Origin: Distichodus sexfasciatus
Lineage: Eukaryota; Chordata; Actinopteri; Characiformes; Distichodontidae
Length of the DNA stretch: 64,000 bases
Reading direction: 5' to 3'
NCBI GenBank assembly: GCA_032718565.1
Contig: JAVGVS010000020.1
Span: forward strand, 2,031,215-2,095,214
Shown here: in pieces, positions 47,829 through 53,500 of the stretch
How positions within the stretch are numbered: position 1 is the stretch's first letter
Layout: every line of letters starts with the position of its first letter
Program-made: the position numbers and the translations under genes
The notes under the pieces: generated by a model
What the model was told of the DNA's origin: nothing
Database searches by the model: none
What the model saw: the letters and a program-made list of their open reading frames with translations, nothing else

Positions 47829-50536
47829 ATGTTGTCTATGGTGTAATTATTTAGAGCTATAAAATCTTGCACTGCATCCTGGACATAACCAGCACCATAA
47901 ATAAAAGCCATGTTGTAAGATGCTTTAAGAGTCAAAACTCACCCTTACATCATCATTAGCTTTTATTATATGCTAGCAACATTAGCATCTCAACTAGATT
48001 TTATTGAATGGGTTAGAATTAAAATATTTTGAGTTTTGCTTTCTGAAGCTTGAATTTTCACATCTTCCTTCTGCCGAATAAAACCTCACCAAAGGAAGTG
48101 GACTATTAGAGTATAAAGGTAAAAAAGGTTCAATTTCTTTGGTAAAACTTTTTTAATCCTATGATGTTGCATCTACCCCAATATTTCATTTGTTTTCTTT
48201 GTTGTTACTAATTGTGTGTATATGATGTTGAATAATTATGACTCAACGCTATTCACATAACATGAGGGCTCTGCCAAGCGAGTGTTCAGAAACTCCAAAA
48301 CCATTCCATTAGTGAAAAGCAAAATTTCACTTGACTTTTGTCACCTTTGCAGTTTTAAAGTGCTGAACGTCTCAACGCAGAAAGTTACCCTTTTTGACCC
48401 TGTTCTCTGAATGATCCACTTTAATGTGAGTTTACAGCATAACCAGGCTATTACGGCAAGTGCTCACAGAACAAAAGTGAGAGCGCTTACAAAGTTCCAG
48501 AATCATCAAGCAAATTATATAAAGCATTTTTGTAAGTAGCACATAAATCATAATCTCTTGTTGTGGGGAAGCTGAAGCAGAATAGAGGTACATTCCATGA
48601 ACATAGTTCTCCATACTTCTGCCTGGCTTCAAGCTTTATGCTAAGATGCTGAAGCCACTGCTGAAGGACAGAGAGAAGACAGCAAAAAGCAATAGGGAGG
48701 GATGGATAAGGTTAGGGTTAGGGGAAAAACTGTCAGAAAATAAATGAAAGTGTTTTATACAGAAAACAAATATAATGATTAATGTTGAAAAAATCCAAAT
48801 CTGGTCCAAATATATTAGTAAATCTTGAATTTTACATAAAAGATACTACAACAAATATATGTGTATTTTCTTGTGATTACAAGTTTAAAAGAAACTTTAA
48901 AAATGTTGGTGCTTATTTATTTTACTTTTATTTTATTCATCTTAAGTATTAAGTGGAGGCTCCAATAATTTCCTTACTAATAATGTAAACATATTATGCT
49001 TATTATTAACTTATAAACTGATAACCAAGCATACCAATTTATAATATTATATTCATCAGTGTTGCAGTGATTATAAATGTTAGAAGGGTAATAATGACCT
49101 GGTACGACTGAACTCTGAATAGATGCACTATGAAAATGTGTGTAAAACTATTATTTGAATCCCTCAGAGCATTGCTACGGTTTTTGTACATCTATACATT
49201 TATGCTGCCCGGAAATGAATGTTCAAAAACTGCATTTTCCACCATACTCATGTACACTTTGCTCCATCAAACCCACCACAAACCTATCACCACAAAGTGT
49301 GTCAGAAGACTAGCACTCTTATGGGACAAATCTACCAAATTACAAACGTTTTTAAAAAATGCAGATGTACAGTTAAGAGCACTGGCCTGTGATGGACAGT
49401 TGCTCACATGTAGAGATTTGCAGAGTTGGAACACTGGAGCGAATAAGACTTGATTTTTTGGGTGTAATCCTCTCAGTTAAACATAGTGGTGCTCTACAGC
49501 TAATGTATGTTTATAAAGCTAACAGCTGCTCCATCACAAGTTTACTATTACGTAAGTCATGATTTCTGGACATCCAATTATTTTTATTCCAAACACTGAG
49601 TTGTAGCTGTTTTTGGCTTACATATGATTATGAGGCTTATGTATGATTATTGCATAACAGATTCTCTCACACACAGATGCTACGATGTCCTGGATAATTA
49701 ATCGTTTCCATCCTATTAACACCGGGTAATCTCCATTCGGTACCTGATATTCTCTTTCATAATCTCCTTCAGCCCACCTACACTCTTACAGCAAGCCAAG
49801 CGACATTAATCAGTGTTAATGCCAGGATGTGAAAAAACAGGTTTAAAAGCCTTTAATAACAGACCAGAAGCAGAAACAAGAAGAAACAAAGTGGTGTGAT
49901 TTGGAGACTGGAACAAATCAGTCATAGTTAAATATGCAGTTTGGAGTAACGTTTTTTCCCATTTTTAAGATGTTTTTCGAGACATATTTTCAGCGTTGGG
50001 GAAGCTGCTTTAACGTGAGCCGAGCAGGCACAGTAGCCTATCAGATGCCACTCCAATGAATTCAGTTCCAAGCAGAAACAACTAGTAGTTGAAAATACCA
50101 GTTTTTATAAAGAGAGAAAAATAATAGTATTTTCTATAACAATGTTCCTTTTTGCCACATTATTTTACTATTTGCTAAAATTGCTACTGAAATAACTGAA
50201 AAGCTACAGCATTCACTAATGATAAGCTACTGAAAAAAGCTACTATCTTCACTTGAGATAATTAAGTATCGTTAGTTTCCCCCGCCTACATCCATTCCTA
50301 ACCATACCTGGGGCCAGACTCTCAGTCATGTAGTAGTCGTCAGGATTGATGAAGGGCAGATGCTGCATCACCGACTCTTTGGGGATGAGGTAGAGGACCT
50401 CGGCCACGTGGCCGTCCTCGATAACGGACATCCTCTTGATAGATGTCCTGCGTTTTATGCGCCCGCGTTGCACCTGCTGGCTGCGTCCAGAGCCGCAGAG
50501 CTTGCCGAGGCTGCTCAGGGTGGGCAAAGAGGGCAT
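16573..50536 (-). CDS. ablim1: ablim1, actin-binding LIM protein 1 (whole coding span, 23 exons)
   Basis: Cytoskeletal adaptor of the abLIM/dematin family: N-terminal LIM zinc fingers bind partners and the C-terminal villin headpiece binds F-actin. Exons in transcript order, all minus strand: 50308-50536, 42540-42692, 38858-39036, 37943-38055, 37429-37555, 37101-37194, 34730-34817, 33770-33828, 30791-30868, 28627-28782, 27124-27168, 26595-26630, 25671-25800, 24032-24079, 22627-22755, 21743-21828, 20355-20466, 19631-19692, 18608-18668, 18418-18425, 17654-17719, 16966-17046, 16573-16686. All junctions are in phase except for an internal disruption in exon 3. Predicted length is about 750 residues, close to the roughly 780 of mammalian ABLIM1. 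Paralogue choice rests on ABLIM1-type motifs such as SRPGSSIPGSPGHTIY and DLAAIPKVKAIYDIERPD, which differ in ABLIM2 and ABLIM3 as I recall them. Teleost a/b copy not determined. Confidence 0.95.
16966..17046 (-). CDS. ablim1: ablim1 exon 22: first half of villin headpiece
   Basis: 27 codons, phase 0: VYPYETLMVTRRGRAKLP then RDVDRTRLE. Matches IFPYEMLMVTNRGRNKILREVDRTRLE of ABLIM1. Begins the actin-binding headpiece. Acceptor TTGAAG, donor GTAACG. Confidence 0.96.
17654..17719 (-). CDS. ablim1: ablim1 exon 21: RMDRGVSMPNMLEPK
   Basis: 66 nt, phase 0 at both ends: EGNRSASRMDRGVSMPNMLE then PK. Family: MRMDRGVSMPNMLEPK. Acceptor TTTTACAG. The donor is GCAAGT, a GC donor: no GT in this position preserves the frame into exon 22. 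Confidence 0.92.
18418..18425 (-). CDS. ablim1: ablim1 exon 20: 8-nt microexon
   Basis: Minus strand shows a long pyrimidine tract ending CCTTGCAG, then the 8 nt AATTTCAG, then a strong donor GTAAGA. With the single G left by exon 19 it gives Glu-Phe-Gln, and it ends in phase 0 as exon 21 requires. Mammalian ABLIM1 has Arg-Asp-Tyr-Gln at the same position (GGVRDYQ, from memory), consistent with an orthologous microexon. Far too short for any open reading frame scan. Confidence 0.85.
18608..18668 (-). CDS. ablim1: ablim1 exon 19: STDFTQYNSY
   Basis: 61 nt; PQSTDFTQYNSYVDVCGGAR, matching PVSTDFAQYNSYGDVSGGVR. Acceptor CTCCAG, donor GTCAGT; phase 0 in, phase 1 out, which needs the 8-nt microexon to restore frame into exon 21. 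Confidence 0.95.
18731..19372. mobile_element. Non-autonomous DNA transposon with 41-bp perfect inverted ends
   Basis: 18731-18771 and 19332-19372 are exact reverse complements (ends TATATGTGACCCTCC ... CAGTCGCTTGTCGCAA). About 640 bp total, no coding capacity. Similar ends (TGTGACCCTGGACCACAAAA) mark a common teleost element, from memory. It starts 62 bp upstream of the exon 19 acceptor in transcript direction. Confidence 0.9.
19381..19578 (-). repeat. tRNA-derived SINE, family B, copy 1
   Basis: Tail TACATTTACATTTACGGC followed by TTAGCAGACACTCTTATTCA, ending in a tRNA-like head (reverse complement GGTGGTGGTCTATGGG). Head on the minus strand. Directly abuts the inverted-repeat element at 18731-19372. 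Confidence 0.8.
19631..19692 (-). CDS. ablim1: ablim1 exon 18: SLPGYGRSGLHR
   Basis: 62 nt; reads PNSPSNTGSLPGYGRSGLHR, matching SLPGYGRNGLHR. Acceptor TTGCAG, donor GTAAGT; phase 1 in, phase 0 out. Confidence 0.95.
20355..20466 (-). CDS. ablim1: ablim1 exon 17: SGLGKLILKEEKEK helix
   Basis: Encodes MQSGLGKLILKEEKEKQL, then IRERHARSLSAQRHPSVSA. Continues the charged helix (family SGLGQLILKEEMEKESRER). Acceptor TGGCAG; donor GTACAC is non-ideal but is the only one giving phase 1, as exon 18 requires. Residues about 583-620. Confidence 0.9.
21010..21620. repeat. Probable hAT-like non-autonomous element
   Basis: GACATCGGTATCGTATTGGA near the left end and CAGATATCGGCATCGGCCAA near the right end are typical of a teleost hAT group; the middle is GC-richer and carries only accidental open frames. 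In the intron between exons 16 and 17. Confidence 0.5.
21743..21828 (-). CDS. ablim1: ablim1 exon 16: acidic/basic coiled-coil segment
   Basis: Encodes SEGRRRSREEDEEELQKRRQ then LQEEHLAK. Highly charged, probably helical; matches REEDDEELLRRRQLQEEQL of ABLIM1. Acceptor TTCCAG, donor GTAAAA; phase 1 in, phase 0 out. Confidence 0.95.
22627..22755 (-). CDS. ablim1: ablim1 exon 15: linker, AQSKSADDIIK
   Basis: 129 nt, phase 1 at both ends. Encodes AQSKSADDIIKSAKFPSA, then a Pro-rich stretch ending EVEYWPCPPASVAI; the family has AQSKSSEDIIKFSKFPAA and DHWPGPPSFAVVG. The distal half is the most diverged conserved-position exon. Acceptor TTTTACAG, donor GTACCG. Confidence 0.93.
24032..24079 (-). 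CDS. ablim1: ablim1 exon 14: NIYRKPPIYKQH
   Basis: 48 nt, phase 1 at both ends. Reads QSVNIYRKPPIYKQH, preceded by the Asp codon split with exon 13. NIYRKPPIY is conserved across ABLIM1 and ABLIM2. Acceptor TTTCTCCCTTTTTCAG-like, donor GTAGGA. Confidence 0.95.
25134..25217 (-). CDS. ablim1: ablim1 alternative cassette exon (84 nt)
   Basis: Between exons 13 and 14 the minus strand has TTTGAG then an 84-nt open segment then GTACTG, with phase 1 at both ends. It encodes GTEPSSGRSSPGASTP, then PLPLTPKHFHLP. This parallels the longer ABLIM1 isoform segment GNEPSSGRNSP ... APKHFHVP (from memory). Inclusion or skipping both keep frame. Its end, PKHFHLPG, resembles the end of exon 13, PQHFHRPG. Confidence 0.85.
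25671..25800 (-). CDS. ablim1: ablim1 exon 13: linker, RSTSQGSIGSP motif
   Basis: 43 codons plus one base: SYYDMRGHILQ, then RSTSQGSIGSPIYNRHSYTP, then TMSRSPQHFHRP. RSTSQGS is a strongly conserved candidate phosphorylation site of the family. Acceptor TTTTCAG, donor GTAAAT. Ends phase 1, so it can join either the cassette exon at 25134-25217 or exon 14. Confidence 0.96.
25948..26140 (-). repeat. tRNA-derived SINE, family B, copy 2
   Basis: Same tail as copy 1 (TACATTTATGGCACTTACGA, GCTCTTATCCAGTGCGACTT). The head on the minus strand shows an A-box-like TCTAGTGGTTAGGA and a B-box-like GGTTCAAATCC. Between ablim1 exons 12 and 13. Confidence 0.85.
26273..26510 (-). repeat. tRNA-derived SINE, family A, copy 1
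   Basis: Minus strand begins with a tRNA-like head: TGGTGGCGTAACGGTTGG (A box) and AATTCGAATCCC (B box). The body contains CTGCTCCCCGGGCGCTGCC and ATGGGTCAAATGCAGAGGTC, and the tail is GTGCACTTTGTGCTGTG. Between exons 12 and 13, in the ablim1 sense direction. Confidence 0.85.
26595..26630 (-). CDS. ablim1: ablim1 exon 12: 36-nt linker exon
   Basis: Encodes TPRTMSPTPSAD, matching SPRTLSPTPSAE of ABLIM1. Phase 0 at both ends, acceptor TTTCAG, donor GTAAGT. Contains two S/T-P sites. Confidence 0.93.
27124..27168 (-). CDS. ablim1: ablim1 exon 11: 45-nt in-frame exon, possibly cassette
   Basis: Encodes LQSLRRERSPMPDDR, phase 0 at both ends, acceptor TTACCAG and strong donor GTAAGT. It sits where mammalian ABLIM1 goes almost directly from exon 10 to the SPRTLSPTPSAE exon. 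RRERSP looks like a basophilic kinase target. Being 45 nt and symmetric it could be skipped without frame change. The reading is supported by splice signals and openness, less by homology. Confidence 0.7.
27535..28404 (-). mobile_element. hAT element, internally deleted, with 8-bp target duplication
   Basis: 870 bp bounded by perfect 8-bp duplications ATGTAAGT (27527-27534 and 28405-28412). Termini are inverted: TAGAGCTGGGCGATAT at the left and, reversed, TAGAGGTGGGCGATAT at the right. Inside on the minus strand a fragment reads LPQLYNETRQRIGRE and YYSATTDMW, typical of hAT/ZBED transposases. Most of the transposase is missing. Sits in the intron between ablim1 exons 10 and 11. Confidence 0.88.
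28627..28782 (-). CDS. ablim1: ablim1 exon 10: linker with conserved AKVDNEILDYRDL motif
   Basis: 52 codons, phase 0 at both ends. Starts AKVDNEILDYRDLAAIPK, then VKAIYDIERPDLINYEP; the tail is acidic and Ser-rich (SLSETEESESVAE) and diverges from the mammalian tail. Acceptor CTCTAG, donor GTAAAA. Residues about 373-424. Confidence 0.95.
29986..30190. repeat. Teleost 'taaccctaacc / gtccccacaaagcc' repeat
   Basis: AACCTTAGTAACCAAAAGCA and TGTCCCCACAAAGCCAGAA match the copy at 35953-36275. In the exon 9-10 intron. Confidence 0.65.
30510..30765. repeat. Same repeat, opposite direction
   Basis: GTTGTGAGGACCCAAGAGTC, then AGTTTAGGGTTAGGTTTAGC and a (GT)n tail; the inverted form of the copy at 35953-36275. 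Abuts the exon 9 region. Confidence 0.55.
30791..30868 (-). CDS. ablim1: ablim1 exon 9: Ser/Pro linker
   Basis: 26 codons, phase 0 at both ends: PTRSSSESMCSRPGSSIPGS then PGHTIY. Diagnostic for ABLIM1 rather than ABLIM2 or ABLIM3. Acceptor CCACAG after a pyrimidine tract, donor GTAAGT. Residues about 347-372, the first part of the flexible linker. Confidence 0.96.
31714..32003. mobile_element. MITE with CTATGGAAGC termini and palindromic internal array
   Basis: Left end CTATGGAAGCCTGG, right end reversed CTATGGAAGCTCG. Between them units of the type ATTTTGAGATATTAAGTCATT occur three to four times (31875-31975) in one orientation and, upstream, more diverged units occur in the opposite orientation (31785-31860), so the element can fold on itself. 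No coding capacity. In the exon 8-9 intron. Confidence 0.75.
32290..32334 (-). CDS. Possible extra 45-nt cassette exon between ablim1 exons 8 and 9
   Basis: A GC-rich island (about 32150-32410) contains, on the minus strand, a pyrimidine-rich tract ending CCACAG, then 45 open nt encoding LLPASLALLGQTERQ, then GTACTG. Phase 0 at both ends is compatible with exons 8 and 9. The peptide does not resemble any ABLIM1 insert I recall, so this may be chance. Confidence 0.2.
33770..33828 (-). CDS. ablim1: ablim1 exon 8: end of LIM4
   Basis: Encodes STVWHPGCKKSTRTEERQR, completing LIM4 with WHPGC. Acceptor TTTAG, donor GTAAGA; phase 1 in, phase 0 out. Family sequence at this point is GSTVWHPDCKQSTKTEEKLR in mammals (from memory). 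Confidence 0.93.
34730..34817 (-). CDS. ablim1: ablim1 exon 7: core of LIM4
   Basis: Encodes AGDKHYHPSCARCSRCNQMF followed by TEGEEMYLQ, essentially identical to mammalian ABLIM1. H-x2-C and C-x2-C ligands visible. Acceptor CTACAG, donor GTGAGA; phase 0 in, phase 1 out. Confidence 0.96.
35953..36275. repeat. Teleost repeat with CCCTAA core and (CA)26 tail
   Basis: TTTGTGGGGACATTCCACAG, then CCTAACCCTAACCCTAACCT, then TGTCCCCACAAAGCCATAAA, and a CA tract at about 36225-36275. The three CCCTAA units belong to this repeat and are not evidence of a telomere. Confidence 0.75.
36225..36275. repeat. (CA)n microsatellite
   Basis: About 25 uninterrupted CA units; the longest pure CA tract in ablim1 introns seen here along with 47781-47826. 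Confidence 0.95.
36722..37024 (-). repeat. tRNA-derived SINE, family C, copy 1
   Basis: The right part is the reverse complement of a tRNA-like head ending CCTGGGTTCGAGGTACC, with the common teleost body CATGCAAACTCCACACAGAA and CAATTTAGAGTAACCAATCA. Ends about 77 bp beyond the exon 6 donor. Confidence 0.85.
37101..37194 (-). CDS. ablim1: ablim1 exon 6: end of LIM3, start of LIM4
   Basis: Reads DGAPYCEKDYQIHFGV, giving the C-x2-D that closes LIM3, then QCEACQQFITGKVLE, the first C-x2-C of LIM4. Acceptor GTGCAG, donor GTAGTG, ends in phase 0. A tRNA-derived SINE ends only about 77 bp past the donor. Residues about 267-298. Confidence 0.95.
37398..37422. repeat. (GT)n microsatellite beside exon 5
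   Basis: About 12 GT units ending 7 bp past the exon 5 donor of ablim1, so the transcript has a CA repeat immediately downstream of the 5' splice site. Confidence 0.9.
37429..37555 (-). CDS. ablim1: ablim1 exon 5: LIM3
   Basis: Encodes CAGCGRDIKNGQALLALD, then RQWHLGCFKCKACGKVLTGE and YIS. Zinc ligands C-x2-C, H-x2-C and C-x2-C are all visible. Acceptor TTTTAG, donor GTAAGT; phase 1 in, phase 2 out. One of the best-conserved exons. Residues about 225-266. Confidence 0.96.
37943..38055 (-). CDS. ablim1: ablim1 exon 4: second half of LIM2
   Basis: Starts in phase 2 with RPFPAGDRVTFNGKDC, then LCQYC, supplying the last zinc ligands of LIM2, followed by a Pro/Gly-rich spacer (EPMSPGPTRDITGPS). 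Acceptor AACAG, donor GTGAGT, ends phase 1. Matches KRPFPPGDRVTFNG of mammalian ABLIM1. Residues about 187-224. Confidence 0.94.
38285..38460 (+). repeat. SINE family A, copy 2, inverted
   Basis: Same family as the neighbour at 38579-38760 but in the opposite direction: TGCTCCCACATCACGGATGG, GTCAAATGCAG and the tail CAAATAATCACTCACTT. The head is degraded or absent. Confidence 0.7.
38579..38760 (-). repeat. SINE family A, copy 3
   Basis: AAGTGAGTGATTATTTG tail, then TGACCTCTGCAGTTGACCCA and a degraded tRNA-like head. Forms an inverted pair with copy 2 in the intron between ablim1 exons 3 and 4. Confidence 0.8.
38824..38852. repeat. (GT)n microsatellite beside exon 3
   Basis: About 14 GT units ending 6 bp past the exon 3 donor; the transcript carries a CA tract directly downstream of the 5' splice site, as at exon 5. 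Confidence 0.9.
38858..39036 (-). CDS. ablim1: ablim1 exon 3: second half of LIM1, first half of LIM2, with stop and frameshift
   Basis: Acceptor TTGCAG and donor GTAAGA are good. The 5' part reads VCGCDLAQGGFFMKNG and then LCTLDYQQIHGTRCNACGEF, an excellent match to ABLIM1. Directly after GEF comes TAG (38921-38923) in frame. The match resumes one frame over as EVDHGKTYHPACFVCTICK. The exon is 179 nt, whereas about 184 is expected from mammalian ABLIM1, so this looks like a net 5-nt loss concentrated at about 38898-38925, beside a run of six G. Everything upstream and downstream is intact. Assembly or sequencing error is the simplest reading; a real mutation cannot be excluded. Confidence 0.85.
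39037..42539 (-). other. ablim1: ablim1 intron 2
   Basis: 3.5 kb. Contains AT-rich simple sequence (39660-39725), A/GA tracts (39988-40053, 40530-40564) and a weak hAT-like terminus near 41962-42030 (GATACGATAGCGATACTG). No additional exon found. Confidence 0.7.
39988..40053. repeat. Poly-A run and (GA)n microsatellite
   Basis: A17 followed by about 24 GA units; purine-only on the plus strand, polypyrimidine on the ablim1 transcript strand (exon 2-3 intron). Confidence 0.95.
42540..42692 (-). CDS. ablim1: ablim1 exon 2: His-rich linker and first half of LIM1
   Basis: Begins after CTCTAG, ends AAAG before GTGAGT; phase 1 at both ends. Encodes a His-rich stretch (HHHRHHHH) and then GEKPLIQCCKCGEPCKGE, the start of LIM1. 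Zinc ligands visible: C-x2-C in CCKC, H-x2-C in HIKC and the first Cys of the next C-x2-C pair in FTCK. Residues about 77-127. All three candidate first exons splice into this exon in the same phase, so it is probably the first exon common to all LIM-containing isoforms. Confidence 0.95.
43351..43553 (-). repeat. SINE family A, copy 4
   Basis: AAAGTGAGTGATTGTCATTG, then CACAGTGCACCACGACC and GACCTCTGCATCTGACCCAT, ending in a tRNA-like head (GTAGTGTAACGGTTAGAG on the minus strand). In the exon 1-2 intron. Confidence 0.85.
44751..44870 (-). repeat. SINE family A, copy 5, internally deleted
   Basis: TATCACAATGAAATGTGACC joined directly to CCTCATGAGTACCTCAGTGG and then the tRNA-like head with GGTTCAAGTCC on the minus strand. 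The middle of the body is missing. Confidence 0.8.
45092..45120. repeat. (GA)n and G18 homopolymer
   Basis: GAGAGAGAGAAA then 18 consecutive G (45103-45120). C-rich on the transcript strand. Length is uncertain because such runs are error-prone. Confidence 0.9.
46030..46273. repeat. hAT-like non-autonomous fragment
   Basis: TTTTGCCACATTACATCGCT, AGTTAATTGAGTAGCTTATT and terminal CCCAACACTG. A related copy lies at 49993-50250, where CAGCGTTGGGGAAGCT opens and TTTTTGCCACATTATTTTAC follows. Confidence 0.5.
46504..46550. repeat. (GAA)n microsatellite
   Basis: About 15 uninterrupted GAA units in the exon 1-2 intron of ablim1. Confidence 0.95.
46648..46772. repeat. Higher-order (GT)n minisatellite
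   Basis: GT tracts interrupted by GGTGTGTG and AAATAT; the compound unit GTAAATATGTGTGTGTGTG recurs three times with spacing about 37-38 bp. Confidence 0.9.
47311..47332 (-). CDS. ablim1: Candidate alternative first coding exon of ablim1 (MVMVKKK)
   Basis: Minus strand ATG at 47330-47332 opens MVMVKKK and one extra base, then a donor-like GTGATG. Phase 1 fits exon 2 exactly, giving MVMVKKK followed by VAHTQEAH. An in-frame TAG lies 8 codons upstream of the ATG, so the peptide cannot start earlier. Lies in the 7.6-kb intron between exons 1 and 2. Polypyrimidine and CA-rich sequence flanks it. Evidence is only phase, position and donor. Confidence 0.45.
47781..47826. repeat. (CA)n microsatellite
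   Basis: About 22 CA units. Further CA/CT tracts lie at 47263-47296 and 47491-47526 on either side of the candidate first exon at 47311-47332. Confidence 0.95.
49993..50250. repeat. hAT-like non-autonomous fragment, inverted relative to 46030
   Basis: CAGCGTTGGGGAAGCTGCTT at the left, then TTTTTGCCACATTATTTTAC and repeated AAAAGCTAC words. Ends about 55 bp from the exon 1 donor of ablim1. Confidence 0.5.
50308..50536 (-). CDS. ablim1: ablim1 exon 1: N-terminal leader
   Basis: Residues 1-76. The ATG at 50534-50536 is chosen because an in-frame TAG lies four codons upstream and the protein begins MPSLPTLSSLGKLC, resembling the N terminus of the long mammalian ABLIM1 isoform (MPAFLGLKCLGKLC, from memory). 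A basic stretch (RGRIKRRTSIKR) and a segment AEVLYLIPKE follow; the latter parallels HLLYLCPKD in mammals. Ends CCAG followed by GTATGG, phase 1, which joins exon 2 to give LAP then VAH. No LIM residues here. Whether further 5' non-coding exons exist cannot be seen. Confidence 0.85.
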
Positions 50537-53500
50537 GACCACAGTCTATTCTCTAACCAAACTCTTAATAAAATTTATGCCAATGCGTTGGTGCTCTTGG
50601 AAAAGTTGTATGCGAGGCACATTACCGACAAACAGTGGAATCTCCAGTGGTTTTAGAGCAAATAATCAACCTTATTCAAACAACATTCTACTGCATCTTC
50701 CACCAAATCTCCAAATCCTCGGTTGAAGAACAGTTGTTGGAAGTTTTACAGGTTTGAAGTACACAAGACCATAAAGCACCCAAGAATGTCGCTCTGGATA
50801 AGAGTGTCTTCTAAATGCTGTAAATGTAAATGCAAACCTCAGCTTCCCCAAAAATGTCCAAAAATAACTCCACTCATCTCACCAGAAGGGAGCCGTCAGG
50901 CAGAATGGACAGTCTAAACCCAAAGGTCTTCAGACTCCAGAGAGAGAAAGAGCAGAGGGCAAAAGATGGCTTATAGAGTGAGACACACCACAGGGCTACA
51001 CCCTGGGCTCTCTGCCTTTTTTCTAAGAGGATTAGGCCTGACGTCCACTCCATGATTATCTCTAAAGGCATGATCAAGCACCACTGAGTCACTATAATAT
51101 CTCGCCCTACCTGACCGCATAAATACAGTGATATTCACCAACTCATGGTTTAGAAACTTCGAGAATGTTATGGTCAGATGTTTGCCAAATTTGAGCGTTG
51201 AAACTTCACATTATAGACAGTAAATTGACTGAACACACTTGGGAAGGGGATGTGTCCAAAGCCACTAATTGGCTAACAGGAAAATGAAAGCTAAAGAGGA
51301 TATTTAGTTAGCAGTATGCCAATCCCTTAATGAGAAGAAGCCAAGACCAGCAGTGACCATCAGAGACAAGAATGGACAGGGTCATATAGAACATTACTAG
51401 CCAGCTAGCTATATGTTTACTTTACAAAGCAAGGCAATATCTGAGTGTTAAGTCAATATCATCCAATAAATAAGATGTTAATTAGTTTGGTTAATTGTTA
51501 AATTAGTGAAAATCATAATAAACATTTGTATTTTCAAGTAAAATTTTAATCTCACTTGATAAGTATAAACCAAGTTGTATAAAATAAAAAAATTATAAAT
51601 CTAGTAGCTGATATTGTTACACTTTGTAACTCACTTTTCAATGACGGACAGTCAGTCAGACAATCTGTCAATCTGGGACATTGTCTCTCCACCACCAGCC
51701 TAATAGTCTAGTCAAAAACACCACCATGGAGCTATGAAATATCCATACTAAAGTTGGAGATCTGTCAATGCACAGTTAATCATGTATTCACAGTCATAGA
51801 CTTAATGCCTGATTTTACACAGGACATACATTATGTTGTGTGATCATTTATATGGAGAGCATGAGATCGAAAGGCTCAGCAGGCCGTGGATTTACTAAGC
51901 AGGATTATGAAGAAGTGAATATGTCGAATGTCTTAGTCTGTAATCTTCAAACTATCAGATGTTTGCTGAAAATGATTAACATGGAGACTTGAAATAGATT
52001 TGGCAAAGGGTGGAGGGGAGAGAGAGAGGTTAATATTTCTCAGTGGTGGAGCTTTATAAATAATAGAGTTCTTCTCCAGACTCACTCATCTCTGTGCTAT
52101 AGATCATTTTGTTCTGATTCTTCATTTTTAATAATGTCCTCAGCACATACAGCAAGAAGGAATATACATACTCTGTACGTCCACAGCAAAGCTAAAATGA
52201 CAATTCGTGGCCCTTAATCCTGCCAATTCCTACTTTACGGACATGTGATGGGCGTGGTAAAGCGAAGTGCCACCGCTTTGGCTTGAGTAAAGTATAAGAC
52301 GCCTTACATATGTGTTCATAATTTGCAAATTGTGAATTCTGACTTGATTGAGTGAGCAGTAGGTGAAAACTAAATGGGAACTGAGGACCTTATTTAACTA
52401 GTAACCACATCAAACAATGAGGAAAATTCACCTTTCATTATAAAATGCTGACAAAGAGAACCAAGTGAACCACCTTCACAAGAAGGCTCAATTTATGGGA
52501 TGTGAGCCTCAGTTTATAGACTACAGCCAACCAATAACTTGTAAATGACTTACTTAAGACTGATTCAGCCAAAACGGACTACACTTACTGTAAATCTGAT
52601 GTGGCATTGTTGCTTTACAGTCCACCCGGGTAAACAGGGTGGGGTTCACTCTGCCTTTCATGAGTCTTTGACACCTTGTGTCAAGAGCACAGAGCTTTAG
52701 CATGCATGTTGCATCACAGATTGGAATGTGCTCACTCCTTTTGTGTAATAGCATCCTAGACAGTGTGCTAGAAGACTCTTGTGCGCTTAATAAACAGTGT
52801 GAACGCTCCAGGGACGAAAGCTGTACGGTGCGGCTGAGGACAAAGCTCTTATGAGTGTTAAGGCGTAACCTCGTTTCACTCCACGCTCCCTAAACCCATT
52901 CAGTCGGCTGGCAACAACCCCACTACATTAACACCCAAACAGAAGGCAATGCTTTTGCCTGTCCCGAGGAGAAAAAAAACAAGACACACACCAACATGCA
53001 TCTACAAACCACCGTCAGACTACTGCTGCAGCAAGGTCAGACAAAAAGAGAATCCGACTCCCGCAGAGCAAGGTGGGAATCAGGCAGGCAGTCAGAAGGC
53101 AGGAAGCTTTTTGCTAGGAGCTTGGCACACACACACACACACACACACTCATACAGACGCCAACGCTCTCCTTTTCTCCTTCTTACCGTCAAGTCCGAAG
53201 CAAGAGGTGATTTTCTGGGCGTAGTTGCAGAGGCCTTCGTACGCAGGCTGCTGTACTGCACTCTTTTCACCCATCTCTGCAGGCACACATACGCAAGCCC
53301 ACACTCACACACACACACACTTACACACAAGCACTCAGCCTCTTTTCCTCTCACACACTCTCACGGTTTCACAGGACGGGACGTTCCAAAGGACCCGTAC
53401 TCATCAATAATTCAGCTGCATACACTGTCTTTTTGCACGTGCAATGCAGGCGCATGCGTGCACGTACAGGCACTTATACACACAAACAAAAAAGCACATA

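Larger units (their letters stand above)
42693..50307 (-). other. ablim1: ablim1 intron 1 (relative to exon 1 at 50308)
   Basis: 7.6 kb. Holds SINE family A copies 4 and 5, a G18 run, (GAA)n, GT/CA arrays, two hAT-like fragments and the candidate alternative first exon at 47311-47332. 46560-47120 is GC-richer than its surroundings. Confidence 0.7.
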